A model generated the notes under the pieces. That model was not told the origin of the DNA. It worked only from the letters and a program-made list of their open reading frames with translations, and searched no databases. This document shows positions 44,623-53,378 of a stretch of DNA of 53,952 nt, piece after piece. Every line of letters starts with the position of its first letter. The stretch's first letter is position 1. The translations under genes and the position numbers were made by a program. The stretch comes from Methylomonas sp. (GTDB taxonomy: Bacteria; Pseudomonadota; Gammaproteobacteria; Methylococcales; Methylomonadaceae): positions 1 through 53,952 of the forward strand of contig PERU01000026.1 of NCBI GenBank assembly GCA_002928965.1, written 5' to 3'.

Positions 44623-44648
44623 CGGAGACGCTTTAGTTGGCGTCTCCG
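44623..44648 (-). terminator. Intrinsic terminator of clpB
   Basis: A perfect nine-bp stem (CGGAGACGC at 44623-44631 with GCGTCTCCG at 44640-44648, eight-base loop) lies just after the clpB stop codon at 44658. Read on the minus strand it is followed by TCCTGTTGATTTTTAAT. Confidence 0.85.
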
Positions 44649-44657
44649 AGGTGAGGA

Positions 44658-47231
44658 TTACTTACTGAAGGTTAAACCGTCGGGGGCTTTGTCAACTTTA
44701 ATCACATCTCCAGGCAAGAAAAATCCTGACAGAATTTGATTGGCCAGTGGGTTTTCCAATTGTCGCTGAATGGCACGTTTTAAAGGCCGTGCACCATAAA
44801 TGGGATCGAAGCCAGCCTCCCCTAGTAAATCCAGCGCGGATTCGCTTATCTCAAATCCAATGTCTCTTTCCTGCAGGCGATGACTTAGCAGGTCTATCTG
44901 AATTTTACAGATCGCCCGGATCTGAACTTGCGCCAATGGATGGAAAACCACTGCTTCATCTACCCGATTGATAAATTCGGGGCGGAAGTGCTGGCTGACG
45001 ATTTCCATCACAGCATCCTTCATGTTGCTGTAGTTTTCCTCTCCTGCCAGCTCTTGAATGACGTGTGAGCCCAGGTTGGAGGTCATCACCACCACAGTGT
45101 TTTTAAAATCCACGGTACGGCCTTGACCATCAGTCAGGCGACCGTCATCCAGCACTTGCAACAATACATTAAAGACGTCCCCATGGGCTTTTTCGATTTC
45201 GTCCAGCAATATCACCGAATAGGGTTTACGCCGCACGGCTTCGGTCAGGTAGCCGCCTTCCTCATAGCCGACATAGCCCGGCGGAGCGCCGATCAAACGC
45301 GCTACGGAGTGCTTTTCCATGAATTCAGACATATCGATACGTACCATGGCGTCTTCGGTGTCGAACATGAATTCCGCCAAGGCTTTGCATAACTCGGTTT
45401 TACCGACACCGGTAGGGCCTAAAAACAGGAACGAGCCGTTGGGCCGATTCGGATCGGATAGACCGGCACGCGAGCGGCGGATGGCGTTGCTGACAGCTTT
45501 TAAGGCTTCGGTTTGACCTATCACCCGTTTGCCCAGCTCTTCTTCCATGCGCAGTAATTTGTCCCGCTCACCTTCCATCATTTTAGACACAGGAATGCCG
45601 GTCCACTTGGATACCACTTCTGCAATTTCTTCTTCGGTGACTTTGCTACGTAACAGGGTGGTGTCCTGCATTTCAGCTTGTGATGCCAGATCCAGCTCTT
45701 TTTCCAGCTTGGGGATTTCGCCGTATTGCAACTCGGACATGCGGGTGTAATCCTGGTTACGTCGGGCTGATTCCAATTCCAGGCGCGCATGCTCCAGCCG
45801 CTCTTTAATGTTAGCTGTGCCTTGTAACGCGGCTTTTTCCGCTTTCCAGATTTCATCCAGATCGGAATACTCTTTATCCAGTTCGGTGATTTCTTCCTGC
45901 AAAGTTTCAAGACGTTTTTTGGATGCGGCATCAGTCTCGTTTTTAACAGCTTCACGTTCCATCTTTAATTGAATCAAGCGTCGATTCAATCTGTCCATGG
46001 CTTCCGGTTTGGAGTCCATTTCCATGCGGATACGGCTGGCAGCTTCGTCAATCAAGTCGATGGCTTTGTCGGGTAATTGTCGGTCGGAAATATACCGATG
46101 TGACAACATGGCTGCGGCCACAATCGCAGGATCGGTAATGTCGACCCGGTGGTGGATTTCGTAACGCTCCTTCAGTCCACGTAAAATGGCGATGGTATCT
46201 TCAACATTCGGTTCGTCGACCAACACTTTTTGGAAACGGCGCTCCAGTGCCGCGTCTTTTTCGATGTATTGACGGTATTCATCGAGAGTGGTTGCCCCTA
46301 CACAATGCAACTCGCCGCGGGCAAGTGCCGGTTTCAGCATATTGCCGGCATCCATAGCGCCTTCAGCCTTGCCAGCACCGACCATGGTGTGCAATTCGTC
46401 AATGAATAAAATCACTTGCCCTTCCAGTTTGGCGATGTCGTTCAGCACGGCTTTCAGGCGTTCTTCGAATTCGCCGCGAAACTTGGCGCCGGCAATCAGC
46501 GCAGCCATGTCCAGTGACAGCAATTGCTTGCCTTTGATGCCTTCCGGAACTTCGCCGTTGACGATGCGTTGTGCCAAGCCTTCCACAATGGCGGTTTTGC
46601 CGACGCCGGGTTCGCCTATCAGTACCGGGTTGTTTTTGGTGCGGCGCTGTAATACCTGGATGGTGCGGCGAATTTCGTCATCGCGACCAATCACCGGGTC
46701 GAGTTTGCCTTGCTCGGCGCGTTCAGTCAGATTGATGGTGTATTTTTTCAAGGCCTGACGTTGGTCTTCGGCATTGGCGTCGTTGACATTCTGGCCTCCG
46801 CGCATGTTTTCGATGGCTTTTTCCACGGCCGACGCCGTCACGCCGGCTTGTTTCAATAGGGTTTGCAGGTTGCCGCTGGTTTCCAATGCGGCCAATAAGA
46901 ACAGTTCACTGGAAATGAACGCATCTTTGCGTTTTTGTGCCAGTTTGTCGGTAAAGTTCAGCGTACGCGACAATTCATTGGAAATCTGCACATCGCCGCC
47001 TGCGCCGGAGACGCTGGCTAGGCTATCGATGGCTTTTGCCAAGTCATTGCGTAGCGCATTGACCTGTATGCCAACTTGCTGCAGTAAGGGTTTGATGCTG
47101 CCACCTTCCTGATCCAGCAAAGCCAGCAGCACGTGCTGGGGTTCGATAAATTGATGGTCTTTGCCCAAAGCCAGGCTTTGCGCATCACTGAGCGCTTGCT
47201 GGAATTTGCTGGTGAGTTTGTCCATTCGCAT
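44658..47231 (-). CDS. clpB: ATP-dependent disaggregase ClpB
   Basis: Hexameric AAA+ chaperone that works with DnaK to dissolve protein aggregates after heat stress. The 857 residues have the N domain ([18 protein letters not shown]), first AAA+ module with [10 protein letters not shown], the middle coiled coil (about 410-520, rich in Glu/Leu/Arg), the second module with [10 protein letters not shown] and [13 protein letters not shown], and C-terminal [16 protein letters not shown]. Start ATG 47231 (GAGG nine bases upstream) or 47225. A sigma-32-type promoter lies 35 bases upstream. Confidence 0.98.
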   Translation of the reverse strand: MRMDKLTSKFQQALSDAQSLALGKDHQFIEPQHVLLALLDQEGGSIKPLLQQVGIQVNALRNDLAKAIDSLASVSGAGGDVQISNELSRTLNFTDKLAQKRKDAFISSELFLLAALETSGNLQTLLKQAGVTASAVEKAIENMRGGQNVNDANAEDQRQALKKYTINLTERAEQGKLDPVIGRDDEIRRTIQVLQRRTKNNPVLIGEPGVGKTAIVEGLAQRIVNGEVPEGIKGKQLLSLDMAALIAGAKFRGEFEERLKAVLNDIAKLEGQVILFIDELHTMVGAGKAEGAMDAGNMLKPALARGELHCVGATTLDEYRQYIEKDAALERRFQKVLVDEPNVEDTIAILRGLKERYEIHHRVDITDPAIVAAAMLSHRYISDRQLPDKAIDLIDEAASRIRMEMDSKPEAMDRLNRRLIQLKMEREAVKNETDAASKKRLETLQEEITELDKEYSDLDEIWKAEKAALQGTANIKERLEHARLELESARRNQDYTRMSELQYGEIPKLEKELDLASQAEMQDTTLLRSKVTEEEIAEVVSKWTGIPVSKMMEGERDKLLRMEEELGKRVIGQTEALKAVSNAIRRSRAGLSDPNRPNGSFLFLGPTGVGKTELCKALAEFMFDTEDAMVRIDMSEFMEKHSVARLIGAPPGYVGYEEGGYLTEAVRRKPYSVILLDEIEKAHGDVFNVLLQVLDDGRLTDGQGRTVDFKNTVVVMTSNLGSHVIQELAGEENYSNMKDAVMEIVSQHFRPEFINRVDEAVVFHPLAQVQIRAICKIQIDLLSHRLQERDIGFEISESALDLLGEAGFDPIYGARPLKRAIQRQLENPLANQILSGFFLPGDVIKVDKAPDGLTFSK

Positions 47232-47265
47232 GAGGGTGTTCCTCTAAAAATTAATGTTGCTTGTG

Positions 47266-47294
47266 AAATGCGGGGTTATTTAGGGTTTTTCAAG
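47266..47294 (-). promoter_or_regulatory. Sigma-32 (heat-shock) promoter of clpB
   Basis: Read on the minus strand, CTTGAAA (47294-47288) is followed after 12 bases by CCCCGCATTT (47275-47266). The sigma-32 consensus is CTTGAAA, 11-16 bases, CCCCATNT; the match is exact at -35 and close at -10. A start about seven bases further would give a leader of about 28 bases before ATG 47231. Confidence 0.8.
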
Positions 47295-47482
47295 GTGCGA
47301 AGGGGCGGCAATACAAAATATCCCTGATTGTTTGCTGGTTTTAACGTGGTAGCCTTGGTAAATAAATCACAGTACAATTGACCGGCTCAGTTAACGATGT
47401 TGAGTGTTACCTTGGACAGTAGCAAAAGGTTTCAACTTTGTTTTTCTGCGTCACCATCAGTTTAATCAGTAGGAGTTTTAAA

Positions 47483-47686
47483 ATGGCAACAGGCACGGTC
47501 AAGTGGTTCAATAACACTAAAGGCTTTGGATTTATCGAACCATCTGAAGGTAAGGAAGACGTTTTTGTTCACCACTCGGTCATTAAGGGTGATGGATTTA
47601 AAACCTTGTCTCCCGGACAATCCGTTGAATTTGATATTGAATCAGGTCCCAAAGGCTTAACTGCTGCCAATGTACAGCCAAGATAA
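47483..47686 (+). CDS. csp: Cold-shock protein (CspA family)
   Basis: Single cold-shock domain of 67 residues: [19 protein letters not shown] with RNP1 KGFGFI, VFVHHS (RNP2), and [10 protein letters not shown] at the end. It binds single-stranded RNA/DNA. ATG 47483 with AGGAG (47471-47475) seven bases upstream; the longer frame from 47438 is leader. The long leader is common for Csp genes under cold control; no cold-shock box was matched. Confidence 0.96.
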   Translation: MATGTVKWFNNTKGFGFIEPSEGKEDVFVHHSVIKGDGFKTLSPGQSVEFDIESGPKGLTAANVQPR

Positions 47687-47691
47687 GCAGT

Positions 47692-47739
47692 AAAAGGCTC
47701 CGCAGAATCAGGCTCTTGAACTCCAAGGGCCTTTTTTTT
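47692..47739 (+). terminator. Intrinsic terminator of the cold-shock gene
   Basis: AAAAGGCTC (47692-47700) pairs with GGGCCTTTT (47727-47735), with one G-U pair, around a 26-base loop that may fold further. A run of eight T follows (47732-47739), six bases after the stop codon region. Confidence 0.75.
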
Positions 47740-47810
47740 GTCTGTGTAAAAGGCAATGCTAATTTAGCAGGCTATAATCCAAATTCCTCCCTAACTATAC
47801 TCTTGAAATT

Positions 47811-48743
47811 ATGGCGCGCGATTTTTCATCATTAAAACAGCTGGATATTCCAGTCAAGGTTCTGTTCACGGGCTATCTTACGTCAGTAGCAGTAGGGTAT
47901 TTATTCGCTCTGATTCAGATTTTATTCACACATGGCATGGCTGATGGCAAATTTGGTTTGTCCATCGATGACATCGTTTATAGCTATTACGGCAACCGTT
48001 CCGGCACGGTATTGGAAACCAAGCTGAACGGCTCCATGAAGGAAAACGCTTCCGAACAGGAACGTTTTGTGATTATTCAGTGGGTGCGTGATGGCGCAGA
48101 TGAAGAGGATTATGTAGATTCCGGTGCCCAAAAAGTCATCGAAGAGCGTTGTGTAATGTGTCACGGTAAGGACGCACCTGTACCAGATTTTACCGATTTT
48201 AAAGTACTTAAAGAACTGACCAAGGAGGATGAGGGAGCAACCTTCAGTTCGTTGACCCGGGTTTCGCATATTCATTTGTTTGGTATCAGTTTTATTTTCA
48301 TGTTTGTCGGGCTGATTTTTAGTTTTGCAGAGACCACTACTGTCAAATACAAATCGATTGCTATCGGCATGCCTTATCTGTTTCTTTTAGTGGATATTTT
48401 GTCCTGGTGGCTAACCAAGTTGCATCCGATGTTTGCCATTTTGGTGATTCTGGCGGGTGCCGGTATGGCGATGTCGTTTGCGTTTATGTGGATAATTTCG
48501 GTGCTGGAAATGTGGGCGTTTGACAAGGTGTTTCTGGATGCCAATGGTCAACAACGACCACAATGGAGCACGTTCGTCGAGCCACGCCTGAAACAAATGG
48601 GCTGTGACAAGGCTTTGAACCTGGGTGGAAAGTTATGCTGCATGACCCGTTCGTCAGTGTCTGGTTTGTGGCAGCGATTTATGGCGCAAGGCTTGCCATG
48701 GTTGAAACAACAGCTACAGAAGTATCTGAATAAAAAATCTTGA
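47811..48743 (+). CDS. Membrane protein with one haem c-binding motif
   Basis: The 310 residues have a first membrane helix (about 15-38), a periplasmic segment with a covalent haem c motif CVMCH (Cys114, Cys117, His118) and HGKDAPVPDFTDF, then three more membrane helices (about 153-173, 182-200, 207-232) and a basic tail with CCMTRS. Histidines in or near helices (His153, His155 in RVSHIHLFGISFIFMF, and His205) could be further metal or haem ligands. I do not recognise a characterised family; some relatives carry the misleading name elongation factor-1 alpha. It is probably an electron-transfer or redox-sensing membrane cytochrome. The start ATG 47811 has no clear ribosome binding site. A hairpin follows. 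Confidence 0.85.
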   Translation: MARDFSSLKQLDIPVKVLFTGYLTSVAVGYLFALIQILFTHGMADGKFGLSIDDIVYSYYGNRSGTVLETKLNGSMKENASEQERFVIIQWVRDGADEEDYVDSGAQKVIEERCVMCHGKDAPVPDFTDFKVLKELTKEDEGATFSSLTRVSHIHLFGISFIFMFVGLIFSFAETTTVKYKSIAIGMPYLFLLVDILSWWLTKLHPMFAILVILAGAGMAMSFAFMWIISVLEMWAFDKVFLDANGQQRPQWSTFVEPRLKQMGCDKALNLGGKLCCMTRSSVSGLWQRFMAQGLPWLKQQLQKYLNKKS

Positions 48744-48753
48744 TGGCTATGTG

Positions 48754-48781
48754 ATGCGGCATGCAGCTTTGCATGCCGCAT
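48754..48781 (+). terminator. Hairpin terminator after the mono-haem protein gene
   Basis: A perfect 12-bp stem (ATGCGGCATGCA at 48754-48765 with its complement at 48770-48781) has a four-base loop and lies 10 bases after the stop codon, with TTAACTTATG after it. Confidence 0.75.
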
Positions 48782-48849
48782 TTAACTTATGATGATGCCC
48801 GTCGATAATTATTTCAGCAGTAAACAGGGCTGCACACGGGAGGTTTAAC

Positions 48850-49104
48850 ATGAACATCAACGCATTTTCCAGCGCAACCAATTTGATTACTACCGCCCAG
48901 AACAAGGCCAGTGAAGCCGCGCAAACCATCGCGCGCCTGCCGGTGCAAAATCAGGAGGTCGGTGGTAGCGAACCCATGAATTCAGCCGATTTATTCAAGC
49001 CGGTGTTAAGTTTAAAAGAAGCTGAATTAGAAACATCCGCAGCGGCTAAAATCATTAAGGCCCAAGACCGAATGCTGGGCAGTTTGATCGATATTAAAGC
49101 TTAA
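48850..49104 (+). CDS. Small protein resembling the C-terminal end of flagellar rod/hook proteins
   Basis: The 84 residues begin MNINAFSSATNLITTAQNK and end with LKEAELETSAAAKIIKAQDRMLGSLIDIKA. The ending is close to the C-terminal coiled segment of FlgG/FlgF/FlgE-type axial proteins (AELETSAKVI...LGSLLDI), and the N-terminus is also of the axial-protein type, but the body is absent. GGGAGG at 48838-48843 lies six bases before the ATG. The function is unknown; a role with the axial structure is inference from sequence likeness. The stop overlaps the convergent radical SAM gene by four bases. Confidence 0.75.
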   Translation: MNINAFSSATNLITTAQNKASEAAQTIARLPVQNQEVGGSEPMNSADLFKPVLSLKEAELETSAAAKIIKAQDRMLGSLIDIKA

Positions 49105-49955
49105 TCACTGACGCTGACATCGAAGCCCATGGCTTTGATGTCAGCAGCAAAATCCTGCATTTCATTCAAATCCATTTTTTTGAGTTCGGCTGCTTCCGGT
49201 TGAAACGACTGGCGGGCAATGCCGTAGAGCATAATTTTTTCTATGGCAATGTCTTGTTTCTTAATCTGATCAAGCAATTGCAAATAAGCCTGCTTCTCAC
49301 TGGCTATCCAGAGCTGCTTTCTAAAACTTAACATGCAACTCTGTAGCTTGGTTGGGCATAACTGGCTGGCGACTTTCAAATTGGCCAACAGTCGCGATTG
49401 ACTTTGCACTGAATTGTTAATCAGTTTGCGTCCTGCTTCGCTACCGCTATCCAGCTTAAACCAGACCTCACCGCCAAACCCGGCCAATGCCTGTAAACCT
49501 GCTTGAGTACTGGCTTGGTGCATCAAACTGCCGTTGCTGATCAACACAAAATGAGCAGCCGGGAAAACGCCCGCTTGAGTAGCAATTTTGCCGATTAGTG
49601 CAACGGCTTTGTCGAAATCCGGCAGACTGGTCGGTTCGCCATTGCCCGAGATGGCAATATCCTTAATAAGCCGATGTTCAGACGGCACAGCGTATTGATC
49701 AAAGAAGTTGCCATGTAACACTTGGTCCAGGAAAAAACGCAGTTCTTGCGCCAGTAACTCAAAATCCATTGCCGGCGCTGAGCCACGCTGTAAATCCGGT
49801 ACTTGGCAATAAATGCAACGCCAATTGCAGGCGTTATTGGTATTGAAATTGATGCCAATCGACAAGCCCCCGGCCCTGCGCGACATCACCGGATAAATAT
49901 ATTTCAGGCCGGCGATGTCGCGAGAGTGGTTAGTGGTGGAGAGGCTTTGGGACAT
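49101..49955 (-). CDS. Radical SAM protein next to the fhc genes
   Basis: The 284 residues have the cluster motif CNWRCIYC (Cys43, Cys47, Cys50), GINFNTNNACNWRC before it, the SAM-binding IAISGNGEPTSLPDF and VLISNGS, and a helical C-terminus. The GNGEPT form is that of radical SAM enzymes which modify RNA, proteins or cofactors. It is co-directional with fhcC, 47 bases downstream, so it may belong to the fhc transcript. The substrate is unknown; a part in methanofuran/H4MPT cofactor or Fhc enzyme maturation is inference from position only. Confidence 0.85.
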   Translation of the reverse strand: MSQSLSTTNHSRDIAGLKYIYPVMSRRAGGLSIGINFNTNNACNWRCIYCQVPDLQRGSAPAMDFELLAQELRFFLDQVLHGNFFDQYAVPSEHRLIKDIAISGNGEPTSLPDFDKAVALIGKIATQAGVFPAAHFVLISNGSLMHQASTQAGLQALAGFGGEVWFKLDSGSEAGRKLINNSVQSQSRLLANLKVASQLCPTKLQSCMLSFRKQLWIASEKQAYLQLLDQIKKQDIAIEKIMLYGIARQSFQPEAAELKKMDLNEMQDFAADIKAMGFDVSVSD

Positions 49956-50002
49956 GATAAATCCAACGGTTTGCGGTTGCTATCCCATCAGCATTGGGTT
50001 AG

Positions 50003-50815
50003 TTACAGGCGAACCAAAACCTCACCACGACCTGTTTCCGCCATATCACCGCCGTAACGCTGCACCCGATTGAACACCACATTGCTTTCAGCAAAACGAG
50101 AGTTCAAGGATTTGAAAGACGCGAATAAAATCGGCAGAAACGCCAGCGTGTGCGAGCCGCAATCATTGAAAGTGGCTGACAGCTGTGGCTGATTCCACAG
50201 TAATAAGGTGCCGCGACGCATGGCGTAGCCCAAATAACGACCGGTGTTGCCCATCACCGCGATGGTGCCTGCCAACATCCGCGAGCCGCAATAATCACCG
50301 GCATTACCTTCGATTAATATTTGTCCGCGGCGCATGTGGTCTCCGGCGCGTTGACCGACATTACCTTTCACTAGCACCGTGCCGCCTTTCATGCCTTGCT
50401 TGTTGCCGGGCAGTGCGCCACCCAAGAAATCACCGGCATTGCCGTCGATCTGTAACAGGCCGTTTTTCATTTCGCAGGCTGCGTACAAGCCCGTGTCGCC
50501 GCTCACATTGATCGTACCGGATTTCATCTGCATCCCCAGGTAGGCGCCCGCGTCACCTAATACGCTGATGGTGCCGCCGTCCAGTTCCTTGCCTATAAAA
50601 TCCAATTTGTCGGTGCTATTGGCAATAATGATTTCCTGAGCGTTTTTGCCTGTGATGTAAAAAAGTTCATCAACCCGCAGTCGGCGTTTGCCATTTTGCA
50701 ATTCAATGGCCGCAATTGCATCGATCTCCAATCCTTGCAGTTTTTGACAAACCAGCGGCGACATGTCCACACGTTGATTGGTGGGATCTTTCAGCGTAAA
50801 AGTTAACGCACTCAT
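50003..50815 (-). CDS. fhcC: Formyltransferase/hydrolase complex subunit FhcC
   Basis: The 270 residues are homologous to subunit C of formylmethanofuran dehydrogenase. The middle is a repeated beta-helix with GxxGxxxG units: GDAGAYLGMQMKSGTI, GDTGLYAACEMKNGLL, GNAGDFLGGALPGN, GNVGQRAGDHMRRGQI, GNAGDYCGSRMLAGTI, GNTGRYLGYAMRRGTL. In methylotrophs it is structural in the Fhc complex. It overlaps fhcD by four bases. Confidence 0.96.
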   Translation of the reverse strand: MSALTFTLKDPTNQRVDMSPLVCQKLQGLEIDAIAAIELQNGKRRLRVDELFYITGKNAQEIIIANSTDKLDFIGKELDGGTISVLGDAGAYLGMQMKSGTINVSGDTGLYAACEMKNGLLQIDGNAGDFLGGALPGNKQGMKGGTVLVKGNVGQRAGDHMRRGQILIEGNAGDYCGSRMLAGTIAVMGNTGRYLGYAMRRGTLLLWNQPQLSATFNDCGSHTLAFLPILFASFKSLNSRFAESNVVFNRVQRYGGDMAETGRGEVLVRL

Positions 50816-51708
50816 GCCATGATCTCCTGCAAATGAAAGTGGAACGGGCCCAATTTACCGCCGTAGTTACCGGCACTGATGCGCTTGATGCCGTTAGCCG
50901 CACCCAAATCGCAAACCGCCTGAATGCCCACGCGCATGGCTTTATCGATGTCTTCTTTGCTCAAGCCGTCGATGACGATTTCCATCACCGATTCGATCTC
51001 TGGGGATAGATCTGTTTTGGTTATGCCTTTTAAAGTCGGACAGAAGGCATCATTGGTCGATGCGCCTAGCGAGGCGTATTTGGAGCCGACCTTGGAGCCT
51101 GAGCGCACCACGCCGCCAGGGAAAGGCATAATCACATTCGGAATTTTGCGCATTTCTTCAATCGCCGCTTCGCAGGCAGCCAAAGCTTGCGGTTGCGATT
51201 TAGCCAGCACTAGAAAGTTGCCGCCGCCGACCGCGTCGACCATGCCGGTCGTAGCTTCGGTGAGAAACTCGCCGTCCATCACCGGCACCCGCCAGTAGCG
51301 CTTGCCGCCGATTTTCTTGGCAATTTGAAAGCCGTCCCCGAAGTAGCGCAGGTTTTTACCCAATGGAATCGGCTTGCCGCCTTCGATGCCGGCAAATAAC
51401 GCAGATGTCGGCGAAGTCAATACGCATTGCCCGGCGCGGGTTTCCAATTGCTTGGCCAAGCCCTTACCGCCCATCGCGTAAATCATGATCGCCACGCCGG
51501 GACGGCCATCAGGCGTCTCATCGGAACTTAATACGCGCTCGATCCCGGCCTCGCAGCCGCAGGCAATCACGGAAGTGGCAAAGCCGGTCATCGCTTGTGC
51601 GGAAATCATCGCCCATTTTTCGTTTTGCGCGGTGATGATGGCTCGCGTCGCCTTCATCGGGAAGGCCTCGGCGAAGGTTTTGTCTATGGTTACGCCATTG
51701 ATGATCAT
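50812..51708 (-). CDS. fhcD: Formylmethanofuran-tetrahydromethanopterin formyltransferase FhcD
   Basis: Moves the formyl group from tetrahydromethanopterin to methanofuran-type cofactor inside the Fhc complex. The 298 residues are the family size, with VTIDKTFAEAFPMKATRAIITA at the start, FATSVIACGCEAGIE, TPDGRPGVAIMIYAM, and GKRYWRVPVMDGEF; the ending is GNYGGKLGPFHFHLQEIM. ATG overlaps the fhcA stop codon by four bases. Confidence 0.97.
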   Translation of the reverse strand: MIINGVTIDKTFAEAFPMKATRAIITAQNEKWAMISAQAMTGFATSVIACGCEAGIERVLSSDETPDGRPGVAIMIYAMGGKGLAKQLETRAGQCVLTSPTSALFAGIEGGKPIPLGKNLRYFGDGFQIAKKIGGKRYWRVPVMDGEFLTEATTGMVDAVGGGNFLVLAKSQPQALAACEAAIEEMRKIPNVIMPFPGGVVRSGSKVGSKYASLGASTNDAFCPTLKGITKTDLSPEIESVMEIVIDGLSKEDIDKAMRVGIQAVCDLGAANGIKRISAGNYGGKLGPFHFHLQEIMA

Positions 51709-53369
51709 GCAGCACCTCTTAATGGATGCGCCGTCAAACTGCCGCGCCCGTCTTCGCTTATCTCGTCGTCGCTGATTTTAAAGTTGCCTAGTTTCATGGT
51801 CAGGTATTTGTCGAAATACGGTTTCAGGTCTTTTTCGATTGACAGGTCGTAGTCGGGTTTGACGATGTGGGTGGTGCCCCAAGTGACCTTGACTACTTCG
51901 CCGTCTTTCACAACCAGTTCGCCGTCCTTGAACACGTAGTCAGGTTTGCTAAACATGGCTTCGCGGTCGGCGTTTTCAGTGTAAACAGTGATGTCTGCGC
52001 AATTGCCGGGGCTGAGTGCGCCACGGTCGTGCAAGCCGATGATGCGTGCTGCACCGGCGCGGGTCATGATAGCGATTTCGTTTAGCGTGTATTCGCGTTC
52101 GATGGATGCCAATGTGCTCATTTTTTGCGCTTCGGGATGGATAGTCGCCAGCATGTCATTGCGGAAGCTGCGGTCCATCAGCAAGCGAATCAAGTGCGGA
52201 TAGCTGGTAAACGGCGCGCCATTGGGGTGGTCTGTGGTCAGGAAGATGCGCCAAGGGTCTTCGACCAGCAGGAAAATTTCCAAGCCGATAGCCCATTGCA
52301 GTGCATTGACGAAATTTTGGTCTTTATACTTGAACGGCACTACCCCGCAGCCGGCATCACATTCGATGTCCATGCATACCCATTTACCGGGGCTGGCGTA
52401 TTTGTGGTTGGCGTGCTGGCGCATGGTGTCGCCGGAGGCGGTGACGGTTTGTCCGAACAGGATTTGGCCAACATCAGCGGTGATGTTTTTGTTTCGGTTA
52501 ATCGACTCGGCAATTTGTGCAGCCCCGGATGAGAATTTGAAGTCGCCTTCGTTGCCGTAGCTGTGGAACTGAATATGCGTCAAGTGCATCGGCAAGCCGT
52601 CGATGCCTTGAATGGTGTTTAATGTGGTTTCCAGATTACCCGGTACACCCAGATTGCAACCGTGTACGTGCAAAGGATGGGTGATGCCCAGTTCTTGCAC
52701 AGCCGTTGCCAGGGTTTGCAGGATTTGTCTTGGCGTCACAGCGTAATGACTATTTTGCTCATCCAGGTCCAGTTTGCGTTGGTTAAACTTGAATGCGCTA
52801 ATGCCGCCGGCATTGACTACTTTTACGCCGATGCCTTTGGCCGCATTCAGTGTCCACGCTACATAATCGTTAATCGCTTTTTGATCCTGGTTGGCAGTCA
52901 TCATGCGCAGCAAAAAGTCGTCGCTGCCCATCATCACATAGCCGCCCTTATCGATGATCGGCGTGTCGCCCATTTCCATGTGCGCCTGACGAGCGTTGAT
53001 TGGCAGCACCGCCGGCTCGAAGCAGGCCGTATAGCCCATTTCGGCGTAACGGTAGCCGGTTACAAAGCTGGACGGCATGGCGTGGCCGGTGCCGGAGCGA
53101 GTCAGGTGGGTGCGATGCACCGGGTCGGCTCGGTGGTCTTCCGGTAACAAAGTGCGGGCGATATTGCCCTTGCCGCCACCGATATGCGTATGCATATCAA
53201 TGGCGCCGGACATCACCACTTTGCCGCGTAGATCGTATTCTTGATCGACCGGGCGCCCGTCTTTAGGTGCATCGACGATGCGACCGTCCTGCACGTAAAT
53301 GTCTTGCAGTTGACCGTCGATACCGCTTGCAGGATCGTAAACGGTACCGCCTGAGAGTTTTGTCAGCAT
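51705..53369 (-). CDS. fhcA: Formyltransferase/hydrolase complex subunit FhcA
   Basis: Amidohydrolase-fold subunit that hydrolyses formyl-methanofuran to formate. The 554 residues have AIDMHTHIGGGKGN (first metal-binding His pair), a Lys-containing segment GISAFKFNQ, THPLHVHGCNLG, LTHIQFHSYGNEG and FLTTDHPNGAPF (Asp). These resemble subunit A of formylmethanofuran dehydrogenase. A ribosome binding site (AGGA) lies six bases before the ATG. The fhcB stop codon is nine bases upstream. Confidence 0.97.
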   Translation of the reverse strand: MLTKLSGGTVYDPASGIDGQLQDIYVQDGRIVDAPKDGRPVDQEYDLRGKVVMSGAIDMHTHIGGGKGNIARTLLPEDHRADPVHRTHLTRSGTGHAMPSSFVTGYRYAEMGYTACFEPAVLPINARQAHMEMGDTPIIDKGGYVMMGSDDFLLRMMTANQDQKAINDYVAWTLNAAKGIGVKVVNAGGISAFKFNQRKLDLDEQNSHYAVTPRQILQTLATAVQELGITHPLHVHGCNLGVPGNLETTLNTIQGIDGLPMHLTHIQFHSYGNEGDFKFSSGAAQIAESINRNKNITADVGQILFGQTVTASGDTMRQHANHKYASPGKWVCMDIECDAGCGVVPFKYKDQNFVNALQWAIGLEIFLLVEDPWRIFLTTDHPNGAPFTSYPHLIRLLMDRSFRNDMLATIHPEAQKMSTLASIEREYTLNEIAIMTRAGAARIIGLHDRGALSPGNCADITVYTENADREAMFSKPDYVFKDGELVVKDGEVVKVTWGTTHIVKPDYDLSIEKDLKPYFDKYLTMKLGNFKISDDEISEDGRGSLTAHPLRGAA

Positions 53370-53378
53370 GTCGGTATC

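Noticed and set aside
46288-46758. 156-codon frame opposite clpB
   Set aside because: Antisense shadow of a conserved gene, with Ser/Pro/Ala composition typical of reversed codons.
52662-53147. 161-codon frame opposite fhcA
   Set aside because: Antisense shadow of a conserved gene; no ribosome binding site or recognisable domain.
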